Source: Caballeronia ptereochthonis
GTDB lineage: Bacteria > Pseudomonadota > Gammaproteobacteria > Burkholderiales > Burkholderiaceae
DNA length: 64,000 nt
Direction: 5' to 3'
Assembly: GCF_001545075.1 (NCBI RefSeq)
Contig: NZ_FCOB02000028.1
Coordinates: 1-64,000, forward strand
A program made the position numbers and the translations under genes. Below the pieces are notes generated by a model. It was given only the letters and a program-made list of their open reading frames with translations, ran no database searches and had not been told where the DNA came from. Shown piece after piece: positions 25,478 through 35,153 of the stretch. The stretch's first letter is position 1; every line of letters starts with the position of its first letter.

Positions 25478-26824
25478 TCAGGTAGAGGAGGCAGCGGAGT
25501 TCGCAAGCACGATCCGCCTGATGTCGCCGACGACGAACACATACGAGAGCGCACCGACGAGCGTCACGGCGGAAATGAAGCCGAGCGCGTAGACGAACGA
25601 GCCCGTCGCATTGACGATCAGGCCGACGACGAGCGGCGTGACGATGCCGGCCGCATTCGCAAACAGGTTGAAGATGCCGCCGCTCAGGCCCAGCAGCCCC
25701 TTTGGCGCGATATCGGAGACGATCATCCATGCGAGCGCCGACATCCCTTGCGCGAAGTACGCGACGCACAGGATCGCGATCACCACGCTGATCGAATCGA
25801 CGTAGTTCGCCAGCACGATGCTCGACGCGGCGACGAGGCCCGCGATCACCGGCAGCTTGCGCGACCAGTTCAGCGAGATGCCGCGACGCAGCATCGCATC
25901 GGAAATCCAGCCGCCCGTGAGCGTGCCGACGGACGCCGCGATGAACGGCAGCACCGCGACCATGCCGACCTTGAGCCACGGCATGTGGCGTTCGGTGACC
26001 AGATAGGTCGGAAACCAGGTCAGAAAGAACACGTTCGTCGAATTGCACGCAAACTGGCCGATGCAGATGCCGAGCATGCTGCGGCGGCGCAGCAGCGCGG
26101 CGATATCGGACCAGCGAAAGCGCGTGGCCTGCTGGCTGCCGTCGACGACCCCGCCTCCGCTTGCGATGTAGTCGAGCTCGGCACGGTTCGCATGCTTCGA
26201 CTCGTGTGGCTCGCGAAAGCGCATGAGCCAGATCGCGCCGAACGCGATGCCGAACGCGCCGACGATGCCGAACAGTGCGCGCCATCCATAGCGATGATCG
26301 ATCCAGAAAAGCAGCGGGCTCAGGAACGCGAGGCCGACATACTCCGCGAACGTGTAGACGCCCGTCGCGCGGGCGCGCTCGCTTTGCGGAAACCAGATCG
26401 CAACGACGCGGCTGTTGGTCGGAAAGCACGGCGCCTCCGCGATGCCGATCAGGAGCCGCATGATCAGCAGCGAGACAAAGCCCGTCGCGAGCCCCTGCAG
26501 CCCGGTGAACAGCGACCACAACGTCAGCGCGAAGAAATAGGTCCAGCGGGTGCCGATGCGGTCGAGCATCACGCCGCCCGGAATCTGCGATGCGGTGTAG
26601 GTCCACGAGAACGCGGAGAAGATCACGCCCATCAGCGCCGGCGTCAGACCCAGCTCGTGGCTCATGCCAGGCGCCGCGATCCCGGCGACGCTGCGATCGA
26701 GGTAGTTGATCATCGTGCCGATCGCGAGCAGCGCAAGGATGCCGAATCGCGCCCGGGTGCGCGTCGCGGATGCCGCCGCTGCCCCTTGCGCGGCGATTGC
26801 GCGTGGCGGGTGGGTCTGGTTCAT
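25478..26824 (-). CDS. MFS transporter, anion:cation symporter family
   Basis: The 448-residue protein has 12 hydrophobic segments and the ACS-family signature in the first (INYLDRSVAGIAAP) and fourth (IAEAPCFPTNSRVVAIWFP) segments, like glucarate, galactonate and hexuronate transporters. It heads an operon with an SDR, a TIM-barrel isomerase and a lactonase-like protein, so uptake of a sugar acid is likely. It is divergent from a LysR gene. Confidence 0.88.
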   Translation of the reverse strand: MNQTHPPRAIAAQGAAAASATRTRARFGILALLAIGTMINYLDRSVAGIAAPGMSHELGLTPALMGVIFSAFSWTYTASQIPGGVMLDRIGTRWTYFFALTLWSLFTGLQGLATGFVSLLIMRLLIGIAEAPCFPTNSRVVAIWFPQSERARATGVYTFAEYVGLAFLSPLLFWIDHRYGWRALFGIVGAFGIAFGAIWLMRFREPHESKHANRAELDYIASGGGVVDGSQQATRFRWSDIAALLRRRSMLGICIGQFACNSTNVFFLTWFPTYLVTERHMPWLKVGMVAVLPFIAASVGTLTGGWISDAMLRRGISLNWSRKLPVIAGLVAASSIVLANYVDSISVVIAILCVAYFAQGMSALAWMIVSDIAPKGLLGLSGGIFNLFANAAGIVTPLVVGLIVNATGSFVYALGFISAVTLVGALSYVFVVGDIRRIVLANSAASST

Positions 26825-26953
26825 CGTGTCTCCATCAGTTGTTTTCGAGGTCTGGCGTGTCGCCGGAACGCGTCTCTGGCAGACGCTCGCTACGCCGTCG
26901 AAATACTAGAGAGTCGTCGGTCCGCTGTCGTATGCCCAGATTCAGCTACCCTA

Positions 26954-26966
26954 TAACTTTTGGTTA
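26954..26966. promoter_or_regulatory. LysR-type T-N11-A box
   Basis: TAACTTTTGGTTA has perfect TAAC/GTTA arms and the T-N11-A spacing recognised by LysR regulators. It lies between the MFS operon and the divergent LysR gene, 30 bases upstream of the LysR ATG. Autoregulation and activation of the operon from here are inferred. Confidence 0.45.
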
Positions 26967-26995
26967 ATCGCTCTGCACGGGAAGACGGAGAAACG

Positions 26996-27907
26996 ATGCG
27001 TTTCAAGCTGCGGCAAATGGAGGTATTTCGCGCGGTGATGCTGACCGGCTCGATCAATGCGGCCTCGAAGATGCTGTACGTATCGCAACCGGCCGTCAGC
27101 AAGCTCGTTGCGCACACCGAGACGACGCTGGGGTTGCGCCTCTTCGAGCGCGCAAAGGGCCGGTTGATCCCGACCGCCGAGGCGCAGGCGCTCTTTCGCG
27201 AGGTGGAGCAGGTCTATCAGTCGGCGCTGCGCGTCGACGAGTTCGCGCGGGCGCTCGCGCTCGGCCCGGCGAGCCTGCTGCGCATCGCGTGCAGCCCTTC
27301 GCTCGCGCCCGCCATCGTCGCGCCGGCCATCGTCGAGCTGAAACGCCGGTTACCGGGGCTCAGAGTCGACTGGCATACCACGCTCATGGCCGACATGCCG
27401 CTCGAAGTGCTGAGCAAGACGGTCGACGTCGCGGTGACGTCGCTGCCGATCGAGCATGAGCATCTCGAAGTCGTGCCGTTCATGCGCGGAAGGATGGTAT
27501 GCGCGCTGCCGCCCGACCATCCGTTCGCGGCCCGCGAACGGATTGCACTCTCGGACCTGAAGAGCGAACCGATGATCCTGTTCAGGCGCGACATCCCTTT
27601 CGGCACCATGATCGCTCGAGCGTGCCAGCAGGCCGATGTCGAATTGACGTCGGTGGTCGACGTGACGCGCGCCGATCAGGCGCTCGCACTCGTGCGCGGC
27701 GGACTCGGGCTCGCAATCGTCGACGAGTTCGCGACCGGTGGGGTCGACTGCATCGTGCGGCCGCTTGTCGAGGACCTGGAGATGGTGTCGACATTCGTCT
27801 ATTCGAAATTCTCGCCGCCGTCGAGGAGTGCGATGGTGTTGATGCAGGCGGTTTGCCGGCGCGCGGACGAACTGGGCCGGCGGATAGGCAGCACGCCACT
27901 GCCTTGA
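26996..27907 (+). CDS. LysR family transcriptional regulator
   Basis: The 303-residue protein has an N-terminal winged helix (MRFKLRQMEVFRAVMLTGSINAASKMLYVSQPAVSKLV) and a periplasmic-binding-like effector domain (residues 90-295). It is divergent from the SDR/isomerase/lactonase operon and is its likely activator. GGAG lies before the ATG at 26996; a longer frame from 26960 would add non-family residues. The effector is unknown, probably a sugar acid or its lactone. Confidence 0.9.
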   Translation: MRFKLRQMEVFRAVMLTGSINAASKMLYVSQPAVSKLVAHTETTLGLRLFERAKGRLIPTAEAQALFREVEQVYQSALRVDEFARALALGPASLLRIACSPSLAPAIVAPAIVELKRRLPGLRVDWHTTLMADMPLEVLSKTVDVAVTSLPIEHEHLEVVPFMRGRMVCALPPDHPFAARERIALSDLKSEPMILFRRDIPFGTMIARACQQADVELTSVVDVTRADQALALVRGGLGLAIVDEFATGGVDCIVRPLVEDLEMVSTFVYSKFSPPSRSAMVLMQAVCRRADELGRRIGSTPLP

Positions 27908-27981
27908 ACTTCTGTGTCCCGGTGCGTCATGTTCATCAGAACGCCGAGCCATTCGACCGCCTGGAGGTCGCTGAGCGGCAT

Positions 27982-29511
27982 TCATGCCGGCACGAACGGC
28001 GAAACTTTATTGCGCCCCGTGGCCTTGGCGTTGTACAGCGCTTCATCGGCGGCCTTGATTACCGTGGTCACATCGCCGCCATCCCGTCCCGGCGCCCAGC
28101 TGGCCGCGCCGATGCTGGCGGTGACGCGTCCATATTCGCTGGCCGCATGCTCGATGGCCAGTTCGCTGATCGCCGTGCGAATTTTCTCGGCGATCCGCGC
28201 GGCTCCCGCGGGCGGAGTGTCGGGCAGCACCACGACGAACTCCTCTCCCCCATAGCGCGCCGCGCTGTCGGCGGGGCGTCGGATGCAGTCCCCGATACAC
28301 CGGGCCACGGCGGCCAGCGCGTCGTCGCCCGCCTGGTGTCCGTATGTGTCGTTGTAGGCCTTGAACCGATCGATGTCGACGAACAGCAGCGAGAACACGC
28401 TGCTCGTGCGGCGGGCCCGGCGCCACTCCTGGTCCAGAATCTCGCCCAGAGTGCGACGGTTGTTCAGGCCGGTCAGTCCGTCCGTTCTCGCGAGCAGTTC
28501 CAGTTCCGATTCCGCGCGCATCCGGCGGCGGAACTGAGCGCCCAGGAGAAACGAAAGCCCGACAAATCCCAGGCCGAATACGAACATCAGCGAGCCGATC
28601 GTCAGTGCGCGTCGGCGCCAGGCCGCGTAGATGTCATCCTCGGCCTCGGCCACCATGATGATCAGCGGCAGTTCCGGAAAATTCCTGAAGAAATACAGGC
28701 GGCGCACGCCGTCGATCGACGCGGTGTCGGAAAAACTGCCTTCCGATGTCGACCGGAAGCGCCGGAACGTGCTCGCCTTGCGGATATCGCGTCCGATGGT
28801 GCGCGGATCATACGGCTGGCGCATGAGCATGATGCCGTTCTTCTTGATCAGGGACACGGCGCCATGCGGACCGAGTGACAGTCCGGCGAACAGCTTGTGG
28901 AAATACTCGAGATTGACGGCAACCATGACGATGCCCGCAAACGAGCCGTCCTGATGCGAAAGACGCCGGCTCAGCGCAATGCTGGGAGAGCCATTGCGCA
29001 GCCGCGACAGATAAGGATCGCTGATATAGAGGCCGACATCCGGGTTATCCCGGTGGACAGTGAAATAGGCGCGGTCCGAGAAATTGCCCGCGCGAGGCAT
29101 CTCGCTGCCCGAGTCGATGACGATGTTACCCGACGCGTCCAGCACCAGCATCGAGCCGAGGTATTGGGCGCTTGCCGCCCGATCGAACAGAACCTGCCGG
29201 CGCAGACGCAGCGGTAGCGCGAGGACATCGGCGTCGCGCATGCCCTCGACGACGGCCTGCAGCGATAGCGCGTAGAGCTCGAAATTCCGTTCGATGTCCC
29301 GCTCCGCGAGCAGAGCCAGGTTGCGGGAGGTCTCGCGGGCACGCTCCAACGCGTCGAGGCGCCCCTGGTAAAGCACGGTCGCGCATAAGGAGACCATGAC
29401 CAGGGCGACGAGCATCCCGCTCAGGATGATCACCTGCGGCGCCAGGCCGCCTTTGCGCAGATGCCTGGCCAGGGACGCAAGTGCGTGGCTCTTTTGCGTG
29501 TCGGTTTGCAC
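27982..29511 (-). CDS. Membrane diguanylate cyclase with dCACHE sensor
   Basis: The 509-residue protein has a transmembrane helix near residues 27-47, a periplasmic double-CACHE sensor (about 50-295), a second transmembrane helix near 300-325 and a C-terminal GGDEF domain. The catalytic motif is GGEEF at 421-425. The product-inhibition site RPAD is at 412-415, five residues before it as required, so the enzyme should be active and feedback-inhibited. It makes c-di-GMP in response to an extracellular small molecule. Its gene is convergent with the LysR gene and stands alone. Confidence 0.93.
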   Translation of the reverse strand: MQTDTQKSHALASLARHLRKGGLAPQVIILSGMLVALVMVSLCATVLYQGRLDALERARETSRNLALLAERDIERNFELYALSLQAVVEGMRDADVLALPLRLRRQVLFDRAASAQYLGSMLVLDASGNIVIDSGSEMPRAGNFSDRAYFTVHRDNPDVGLYISDPYLSRLRNGSPSIALSRRLSHQDGSFAGIVMVAVNLEYFHKLFAGLSLGPHGAVSLIKKNGIMLMRQPYDPRTIGRDIRKASTFRRFRSTSEGSFSDTASIDGVRRLYFFRNFPELPLIIMVAEAEDDIYAAWRRRALTIGSLMFVFGLGFVGLSFLLGAQFRRRMRAESELELLARTDGLTGLNNRRTLGEILDQEWRRARRTSSVFSLLFVDIDRFKAYNDTYGHQAGDDALAAVARCIGDCIRRPADSAARYGGEEFVVVLPDTPPAGAARIAEKIRTAISELAIEHAASEYGRVTASIGAASWAPGRDGGDVTTVIKAADEALYNAKATGRNKVSPFVPA

Positions 29512-29930
29512 GATACCGTCGATTCCCTCCGCATGGTAAGACCGAGCGTGCGCCGGGCGGACCCGGAACGAATGTCGTCGCCCACCACGGGGAGTACGTG
29601 GGGTTTGCGGTTCGGCTTACGTGAGCGGCGACCGGCGGCTCTGCCGCGCCACACCGCACGGCACGGTTCCGCCTGCGCCCGTCACATCGTCCGACAACTG
29701 AAAGCGATGGAGACTCGACCCGCCCATGCGTTATCGGCACTCCCGCGCGTTTCTTGACCCTGCAGATGTTCAGCCGCGAGCTTCAGGCAAACCGATGCCG
29801 TGCGTCGCGGCAGCACTGCGTCCGCTCCGGACGGCATCATTGATACGTTCGGCGAAGTGCTGACTGAAGTCCTCACCATCAAGCATTGCTGGCGTTGCGA
29901 CGGGTACGGCCCGAGCAGGTCGCCAATACC
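29512..29930. other. Intergenic region, nothing recognised
   Basis: These 419 bases lie between the cyclase gene and otsA, both on the minus strand. Open frames on both strands lack family resemblance and ribosome sites. It must contain the cyclase promoter, which could not be placed with confidence. Confidence 0.5.
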
Positions 29931-31358
29931 TCACAACCCTTCGTGATGCGGGGTAGGACCACAGGCAACGTCCTGTTCCACATGTTTCAATGCCTGGAGA
30001 AAGGTCGAACACCACCAATGAACATCGTGTTTGCGAATCCGGCTCAACAGTGCGTCGTGCCGCTGAATTCGCTCGTCGGCGGACATCGTCAGAGCCCGTT
30101 CGATAGCCTGGGCCGTGCCCTCTATGTCATACGGGTTGACCAGCAGCGCCTCCTTCAGTTGCTCCGCTGCGCCGGCAAAGCGCGACAACACCAGCATGCC
30201 GGGGTCAGCCGGGTCCTGCGCCGCGATAAACTCCTTCGCCACGAGGTTCATGCCATCGCGCAACGGTGTGACCAGCGCCACGCGGCTCGCGCGGTAGAGG
30301 CCCGGCAGGCGCTTGCGGGCAACATTGCGATGAATGTAGCGCACGGGCATCCAGTCCAGTTCGCCGTAATCCCCGTTGATCGCGCCGCACAGGCTATCCA
30401 TCTGACGCCGCAAATCGTCGTAGGCCCCGACCTTTTCGCGGCTCGGCGACGCGATCTGAATCAGGGTCGCGCGGTTTCGGTTCTCCGGATAGCGGGCGAG
30501 CAGTTCGCGGAATGCCTCGACTCGCTGCGGCAATCCCTTCGAATAGTCGAGCCGATCGACGCCCAGCAGCAGGCGGCGCCGCGAATATTCCTCGCGCATC
30601 CGCAAGAACATGTCGCGCCCGTCTTTCGCCTCGGCGAGGCGGACGAACTCGTCGATGTCGATTCCGATCGGATAAGCGCCGACACGCAAGGTCCGGTTGA
30701 ATGCGCGCAGGCGCTCGCGGCTCAATCTTTCCGCGTGTGCTTCGGACTCCACGTAATGGCAGAAATGGGTCACGTCCGATTCGCTTTGGAGCCCGACGAG
30801 GTCATAGGCGAACAGTGACTTCATCAGCCACTCGTGTTCCGGAATCGCCGCCATGATCAAGGGCGGAGGCATCGGGATATGCAAGAAGAACCCGATGCGA
30901 TTTCCACAGCCCAGGGCGCGCAATGCCGCTGCCAAGGGAATCAGGTGATAGTCGTGCACCCAGATCAGGTCGTCACTTCGCAACAGCGGCAGCAACTTGC
31001 GCGCGAATAACTCGTTCACCCGCCGATAGCCCGCCACGAACCGTATATCGAAGTCCGCCAGATCCAGACGATAGTGAAAGACAGGCCACAGGACGCTGTT
31101 GGCGTAGCCGAGATAGTACGTCTCGTAATCGCGACGGCTCAGGTCGAGCGTCACGAGTTGCACGTCGCCGACAGTTTGCGCGTGAACATCGTCGTAGTGA
31201 GCCTTCTCATCACCGTGTTCATCTTGAATCTTGCCGCTCCAGCCAAACCAGAGCCCGCCCGTCTGGCGCAAGCTCTCGCCCACTGCGACAGCGAGCCCGC
31301 CGGCGGCGGGGTTGCGAGGATCACCGGTGCGATTCGAAACGACGACGAGACGACTCAT
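29931..31358 (-). CDS. otsA: Trehalose-6-phosphate synthase
   Basis: The 475-residue GT20 glycosyltransferase has VVSNRTGDP at the N-terminus, WVHDYHL, RLDYSKGLPQR (substrate and UDP-glucose binding) and the C-terminal DGMNLVAKEF. It joins UDP-glucose and glucose-6-phosphate to trehalose-6-phosphate in the cytoplasm, usually for osmotic, heat or drying stress. There is no phosphatase partner (otsB) beside it in the window. No clear ribosome site precedes the ATG at 31358. Confidence 0.95.
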   Translation of the reverse strand: MSRLVVVSNRTGDPRNPAAGGLAVAVGESLRQTGGLWFGWSGKIQDEHGDEKAHYDDVHAQTVGDVQLVTLDLSRRDYETYYLGYANSVLWPVFHYRLDLADFDIRFVAGYRRVNELFARKLLPLLRSDDLIWVHDYHLIPLAAALRALGCGNRIGFFLHIPMPPPLIMAAIPEHEWLMKSLFAYDLVGLQSESDVTHFCHYVESEAHAERLSRERLRAFNRTLRVGAYPIGIDIDEFVRLAEAKDGRDMFLRMREEYSRRRLLLGVDRLDYSKGLPQRVEAFRELLARYPENRNRATLIQIASPSREKVGAYDDLRRQMDSLCGAINGDYGELDWMPVRYIHRNVARKRLPGLYRASRVALVTPLRDGMNLVAKEFIAAQDPADPGMLVLSRFAGAAEQLKEALLVNPYDIEGTAQAIERALTMSADERIQRHDALLSRIRKHDVHWWCSTFLQALKHVEQDVACGPTPHHEGL

Positions 31359-31574
31359 GGAGGGTTCTCATGTGACGGTACCGTAACCAGCCTGCGGCGG
31401 TCGATCCCGAATGCGCCGGGGGTCGATCATCGCACGACTGCATTGAGCCAGCGACGCCTGTGCTTGGGGCCGCCGCAGCCACGAAATCCCCATTGCTCAG
31501 GCTCTCGTGGCTGCGACCGCGCTATGCGACGTCCTTTCGCGCGAATCGAGGACAAGTGATCGAGGGCACTGCGG

Positions 31575-32108
31575 TTATCCCATGCTGCCGGAATCCGCCC
31601 CGCTCGATTGAACGTCCCTGCGTTCCCATCTCATATACAGATCTGCCGCCACCACGCCGAACACCATATGAGCGAGCGCAGCCGCCCAGTTTCGGGCTTC
31701 CGCGAACCAGGGAAAAAGACTGGTCAGTCCATAGAAGTTGATGAGATACACGGCAAGGCCGAATGCTATACCGACAACGGATGCCATTGCGAGGCTCGAG
31801 TCAAGGCTGAACGACGCGATGATCAGGCTCAAAATGACAGTGAACAGAATCGCAAGCGCAAAATGCACCACAAACGCCACCAGCACGATGCCGAGCGAAA
31901 AACTCTCGGGAGATTGCAGCGCGCCACGGCCCAGGATGATGGCCGCGATCATGCGAGGCTGGACCATCGGATCCTGCCCCGTCACGATCGCCATCAAGAA
32001 CGCCCCCAGCACCAGAAATACGGCGCCTGCGACGACGCCGGCCAAGACTGCCGCGCGCCAATCGGGCATGCGGTGTGTGAAATGGTGAGAATGAAGATGA
32101 AGTTCCAT
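31575..32108 (-). CDS. Four-helix membrane protein of unknown function
   Basis: The 177-residue protein starts with a His-rich cytoplasmic tip (MELHLHSHHFTHRMPDWR) followed by about four hydrophobic helices (AVLAGVVAGAVFLVLGAFLM, LGIVLVAFVVHFALAILFTV, MASVVGIAFGLAVYLIN and AAALAHMVFGVVAADLYMRW). The helices recall YagU-like or sodium:proline-symporter-like membrane proteins, but the family is not certain. GGAGG lies five bases before the ATG at 32108. It is downstream of unassigned DNA and ahead of otsA. Confidence 0.75.
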   Translation of the reverse strand: MELHLHSHHFTHRMPDWRAAVLAGVVAGAVFLVLGAFLMAIVTGQDPMVQPRMIAAIILGRGALQSPESFSLGIVLVAFVVHFALAILFTVILSLIIASFSLDSSLAMASVVGIAFGLAVYLINFYGLTSLFPWFAEARNWAAALAHMVFGVVAADLYMRWERRDVQSSGADSGSMG

Positions 32109-32378
32109 AACGGCCTCCAACGGCTAGTTGACTGCTCCAACTACCCGGTCAGAACCGTTCGAAACCGCCGAATGGCGGTAAGCGCTACCGTTCCGATCGG
32201 TAGTCGCACGCATGACGTGTCGTCATGCGAGTACGGTGGCCAAGCGCCACCGCTTCCTTCGAGGTCTCCATGGAGCATATCTTGCGCCAGGGTCTGTGCA
32301 CGCGCAACTGCCATCGATTCAGGGGATTCCAGGTGCGACCGCGATCATCGCGTTCGGTGAAGAGGGCGCACGAATGGC

Positions 32379-32633
32379 TTATTCATCCAGTCCGACGAGA
32401 TTCTCGATGTGATCTTCAATTCGTGCTCGCGCTTCGTCCGCGGCCTGCTCCGGGGTCTTCGCGACCAATGGGAAAACCAGCCCGTTGCCTTTGAATTCGT
32501 GCGCGAAATGCACCCATGATTCGTACGCGAACACACCCGATTCCAATTGAACGACGTTGATCGTCACGTCGTAGATGCGCTGCAGACCTCGCTGGCGCCT
32601 GTATTGAAATTTGTAGATATCTGAATGAAGCAC
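32379..32633 (-). CDS. Small conserved cytoplasmic protein
   Basis: The 84-residue acidic protein starts with GTG at 32633, which has GGAGG five bases upstream. It contains FQYRRQRGLQRIYDVTINVVQ and ends with an acidic helix (EQAADEARARIEDHIENLVG). The pattern resembles a small family found in Burkholderia and Chromobacterium whose function is unknown. It stands alone. Confidence 0.65.
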   Translation of the reverse strand: MLHSDIYKFQYRRQRGLQRIYDVTINVVQLESGVFAYESWVHFAHEFKGNGLVFPLVAKTPEQAADEARARIEDHIENLVGLDE

Positions 32634-33039
32634 GCCGACCTCCGTCCTGTGAAACCCATTCTAGTGCGACATTCGGCGCAGTTTTTGCCGAAATTGAAAC
32701 TGCGGCGGCCGGCCGAATTCCAGACGGGTAGTTGCAAAGCTGATCGCGCGAACTGCGAGAGGAAGCCGGAACGAGAGGGTTGGCTCTGGTGCAAACGGGA
32801 TCGGCGAATCGGTTAGAGCTGTGGGAGCGAACGAATTGACTCGATGGCTATGCCGCCTCGCACCGCGCCGTCTGCGAAATAAAGGCCGATGGCTGCTGCC
32901 TGGCGACACGAAGATCCGGTCTTCGAAATATCCGCACAACCTGATCCAGCAGGATCATCGCTACATCAAATCCAGAACGAAAGTCATGCGCGGTTTCAAA
33001 CGGTTCAGGAGCGCTGCCACCACGATTTCAGGCGTCGAT
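32634..33039. other. Intergenic region, nothing recognised
   Basis: No gene, repeat or RNA is recognised in these 406 bases between a small protein gene and the first transglutaminase gene. Frames on both strands are short and show no family features. Confidence 0.5.
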
Positions 33040-33843
33040 TCACACGGGCGCGCAGTGGACGTCGAACTTGATGAGCTTCGTCGGGCCGAATGTATTGCTG
33101 ATGGCAACGTCGGCGGCATCGCGACCCCGCGCCATCAGCACGCGACCGATACGCGGCACGTTGTTGCGCGGATCGAAGGTCTGCCATGAACCGCCCACAT
33201 AGGCTTCGAACCAGGCCGCGAAATCCATCGCGCTCCATGGCGGCGGCACGCCGACATCGCTGATGTAGCCGGTGCAGTAGCGCGCCGGAATATTCATCGC
33301 GCGGCATAGCGCTACGCCCAGATGAGCGAAGTCGCGGCAAACGCCCTTGCGTTCCTGCCACGCCTGAAACGCGGTCTTGGTTGGTCGCGCAAACTCATAT
33401 CCGAACGCGATATGGCGATGCACGTAATCGCAAATCGCCTGCACCCGGTCATACCCCGGACGCGTCCCGGAGAACAGTTTCCACGCGATGTCGGACAACA
33501 GATCGGTTTCGCAATAACGGCTGCCAAGCAGAAACACCAGGCATTCGTCCGGTAGCGTTTCCACGGCATGCTGATCGTCGAACGGCTCGCGCGTCTCGGG
33601 CTGATCGGAGATCTCGAGCAACGCGCTCGTGGAAAGCGAAATCAGTCCCTGTGGCGCGACGATGCGGCTGCACAGATTGCCGAAGCTGTCGCGGTACTGC
33701 GTGATGGGCACAGGCGGATCGACCACCAGCAAATCAGCAGACAGTACATCCTGCACACGGGAAAAGTGCGTATTCAACATCAACATCATCGGGGTCGGCT
33801 GCGCGCACTCGTAGATCAGTTCATAACCCACGCGAAGTTTCAT
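33040..33843 (-). CDS. Transglutaminase-like protein, catalytic His replaced
   Basis: The 267-residue protein has the bacterial transglutaminase-like layout: an N-terminal beta region, then RKGVCRDFAHLGVALCRAM with the catalytic Cys169, and the FDPRNN segment with Asp224. At the place of the usual HAW motif it reads DFAAWFEAY, so Ala209 stands where the catalytic His is expected. It may be a non-catalytic or altered peptidase/transglutaminase. The ATG at 33843 has AGGA upstream. It lies 42 bases after a second transglutaminase-like gene on the same strand, and the two are probably cotranscribed. Confidence 0.82.
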   Translation of the reverse strand: MKLRVGYELIYECAQPTPMMLMLNTHFSRVQDVLSADLLVVDPPVPITQYRDSFGNLCSRIVAPQGLISLSTSALLEISDQPETREPFDDQHAVETLPDECLVFLLGSRYCETDLLSDIAWKLFSGTRPGYDRVQAICDYVHRHIAFGYEFARPTKTAFQAWQERKGVCRDFAHLGVALCRAMNIPARYCTGYISDVGVPPPWSAMDFAAWFEAYVGGSWQTFDPRNNVPRIGRVLMARGRDAADVAISNTFGPTKLIKFDVHCAPV

Positions 33844-33885
33844 CTGATCATCCTCCCATTGAAAAAATCGTGACGCGCCCGACGC

Positions 33886-34758
33886 TCAGCTGTCTTCAGT
33901 TACGCTCACGTCGACGTCGAGACTCAGGAACGAATGCATCGCGCCGTGCCATGTGCCCCAGAGCGGCAGCGCCTGATCGGAATTCCACGCTACGGCCACG
34001 CGAATCAGATGCCGGTTGCCGATGATGCTGTTGGTCGGATCAAAATCGACCCAGCCGGCACCGGGAAGATAGATCTGCAGCCATGCGTGCGTCGCGCCGC
34101 CACCCAGGGTGGTGTCCTGGTTCGGCACGAAGATGTAGCCGCTGACGAACCGGGCCGCGAGGCCCAGGGAGCGGACTGCATCGATCATGAGCGCCGCGAA
34201 GTCCCTGCAACTGCCGCTGCGCAGCCGTAGCGTCTCGGCGGGACGATTGACGCCCTTCTCGACTCGCCGCACGTACATGAAGCTGTTCTTGATCTCGAGC
34301 GTCATGCTGCGCAGCAGGGTCATCGTGTCGGTCGAGCCGCCGGGTCCGATAAAGCGTCGCGCCCATTCGTCCACATCGTCGGTGAGGAACTGGCGGCTTC
34401 GCGCATTCACGAGATTGGAGGCTTCCTCGCTCGTATACGCGAAGGGCCACGTCGACGCATACCCTTCCAGCGAATAATCGGGCAGCGGCGCCTCGTAATG
34501 TTCGAGTGTCACCTCGCTTCTGAACAGCAACTCGGATGCTTCGCCTGAAAATGTCGCGACCGCGACCGAATTGTCGAAGACGTCATGTAACCAGTGCAGC
34601 CGCTCGGGCGTGGGCGTGATCAGCAACTGCGTGGTGAGAAGCCGCAGATCATGACTCGCCCGTGGGCGGAACATCATGCGATGCTCGCCGAAGCGCACCG
34701 GCTCGGAGTAACGATAGACGCTCTGATGCCGCACGGTAAGACGTTGCGGCGCGCTCAT
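33886..34758 (-). CDS. Transglutaminase-like protein
   Basis: The 290-residue protein has an N-terminal transglutaminase beta domain (LTVRHQSVYRYSEPVRFGEHRMMFRPR) and a papain-like core with SGSCRDFAALMIDAVRSLG (Cys), GGATHAWLQIYLPG (His) and WVDFDPTN (Asp), so the catalytic triad looks complete. Such proteins often sit with alpha-E and circularly permuted ATP-grasp proteins in a peptide-modifying locus, but those partners are absent here. The ATG at 34758 follows GAGG; a TTG further upstream was not preferred. Confidence 0.88.
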   Translation of the reverse strand: MSAPQRLTVRHQSVYRYSEPVRFGEHRMMFRPRASHDLRLLTTQLLITPTPERLHWLHDVFDNSVAVATFSGEASELLFRSEVTLEHYEAPLPDYSLEGYASTWPFAYTSEEASNLVNARSRQFLTDDVDEWARRFIGPGGSTDTMTLLRSMTLEIKNSFMYVRRVEKGVNRPAETLRLRSGSCRDFAALMIDAVRSLGLAARFVSGYIFVPNQDTTLGGGATHAWLQIYLPGAGWVDFDPTNSIIGNRHLIRVAVAWNSDQALPLWGTWHGAMHSFLSLDVDVSVTEDS

Positions 34759-35012
34759 TGCGTCACGCCTCGGAGGGACTGCGCCACCATTTCGCTCCCA
34801 AAAGGACAATCCGCAGAAATGCGCGCTTGAAACGACCGAGATTCGGAAGCTCCTCCCGACGAACGCTGCGAGTCAAATGACGCGCACGCCGAATGACAAG
34901 CCGCGCATGACGGCAGCTTCTACCGGAGGGGCATGACCACGCTGTCGAAAATGGGCGCACATGGAGTAAGACTGACCACGCGTCAGACCGTGCAATGCAT
35001 GGCGCTTATCGG

Positions 35013-35153
35013 CTATTTCTTTTTCGTGACGCTCGTCGACGCCGAACTCTTCGGAGCGGGAACCTTGAACGGATCGGCTACTGGAGATGACAGCTTTTTA
35101 GGTTGTTTGGGCTTTTTTGCCTCGCGGTTACTACGCATTTGACCTTTTGCCAT
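35013..35153 (-). CDS. Short Lys-rich protein
   Basis: A 46-residue, strongly basic protein begins MAKGQMRSNREAKKPKQPKK and ends STSVTKKK. Small proteins with a MAKGQ-R-N-E-KKPKQ start are recalled from other Burkholderiaceae, so it is likely real. The ATG at 35153 has AGGGG upstream. Its composition suggests nucleic-acid or ribosome contact, but no function is known. Confidence 0.6.
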   Translation of the reverse strand: MAKGQMRSNREAKKPKQPKKLSSPVADPFKVPAPKSSASTSVTKKK

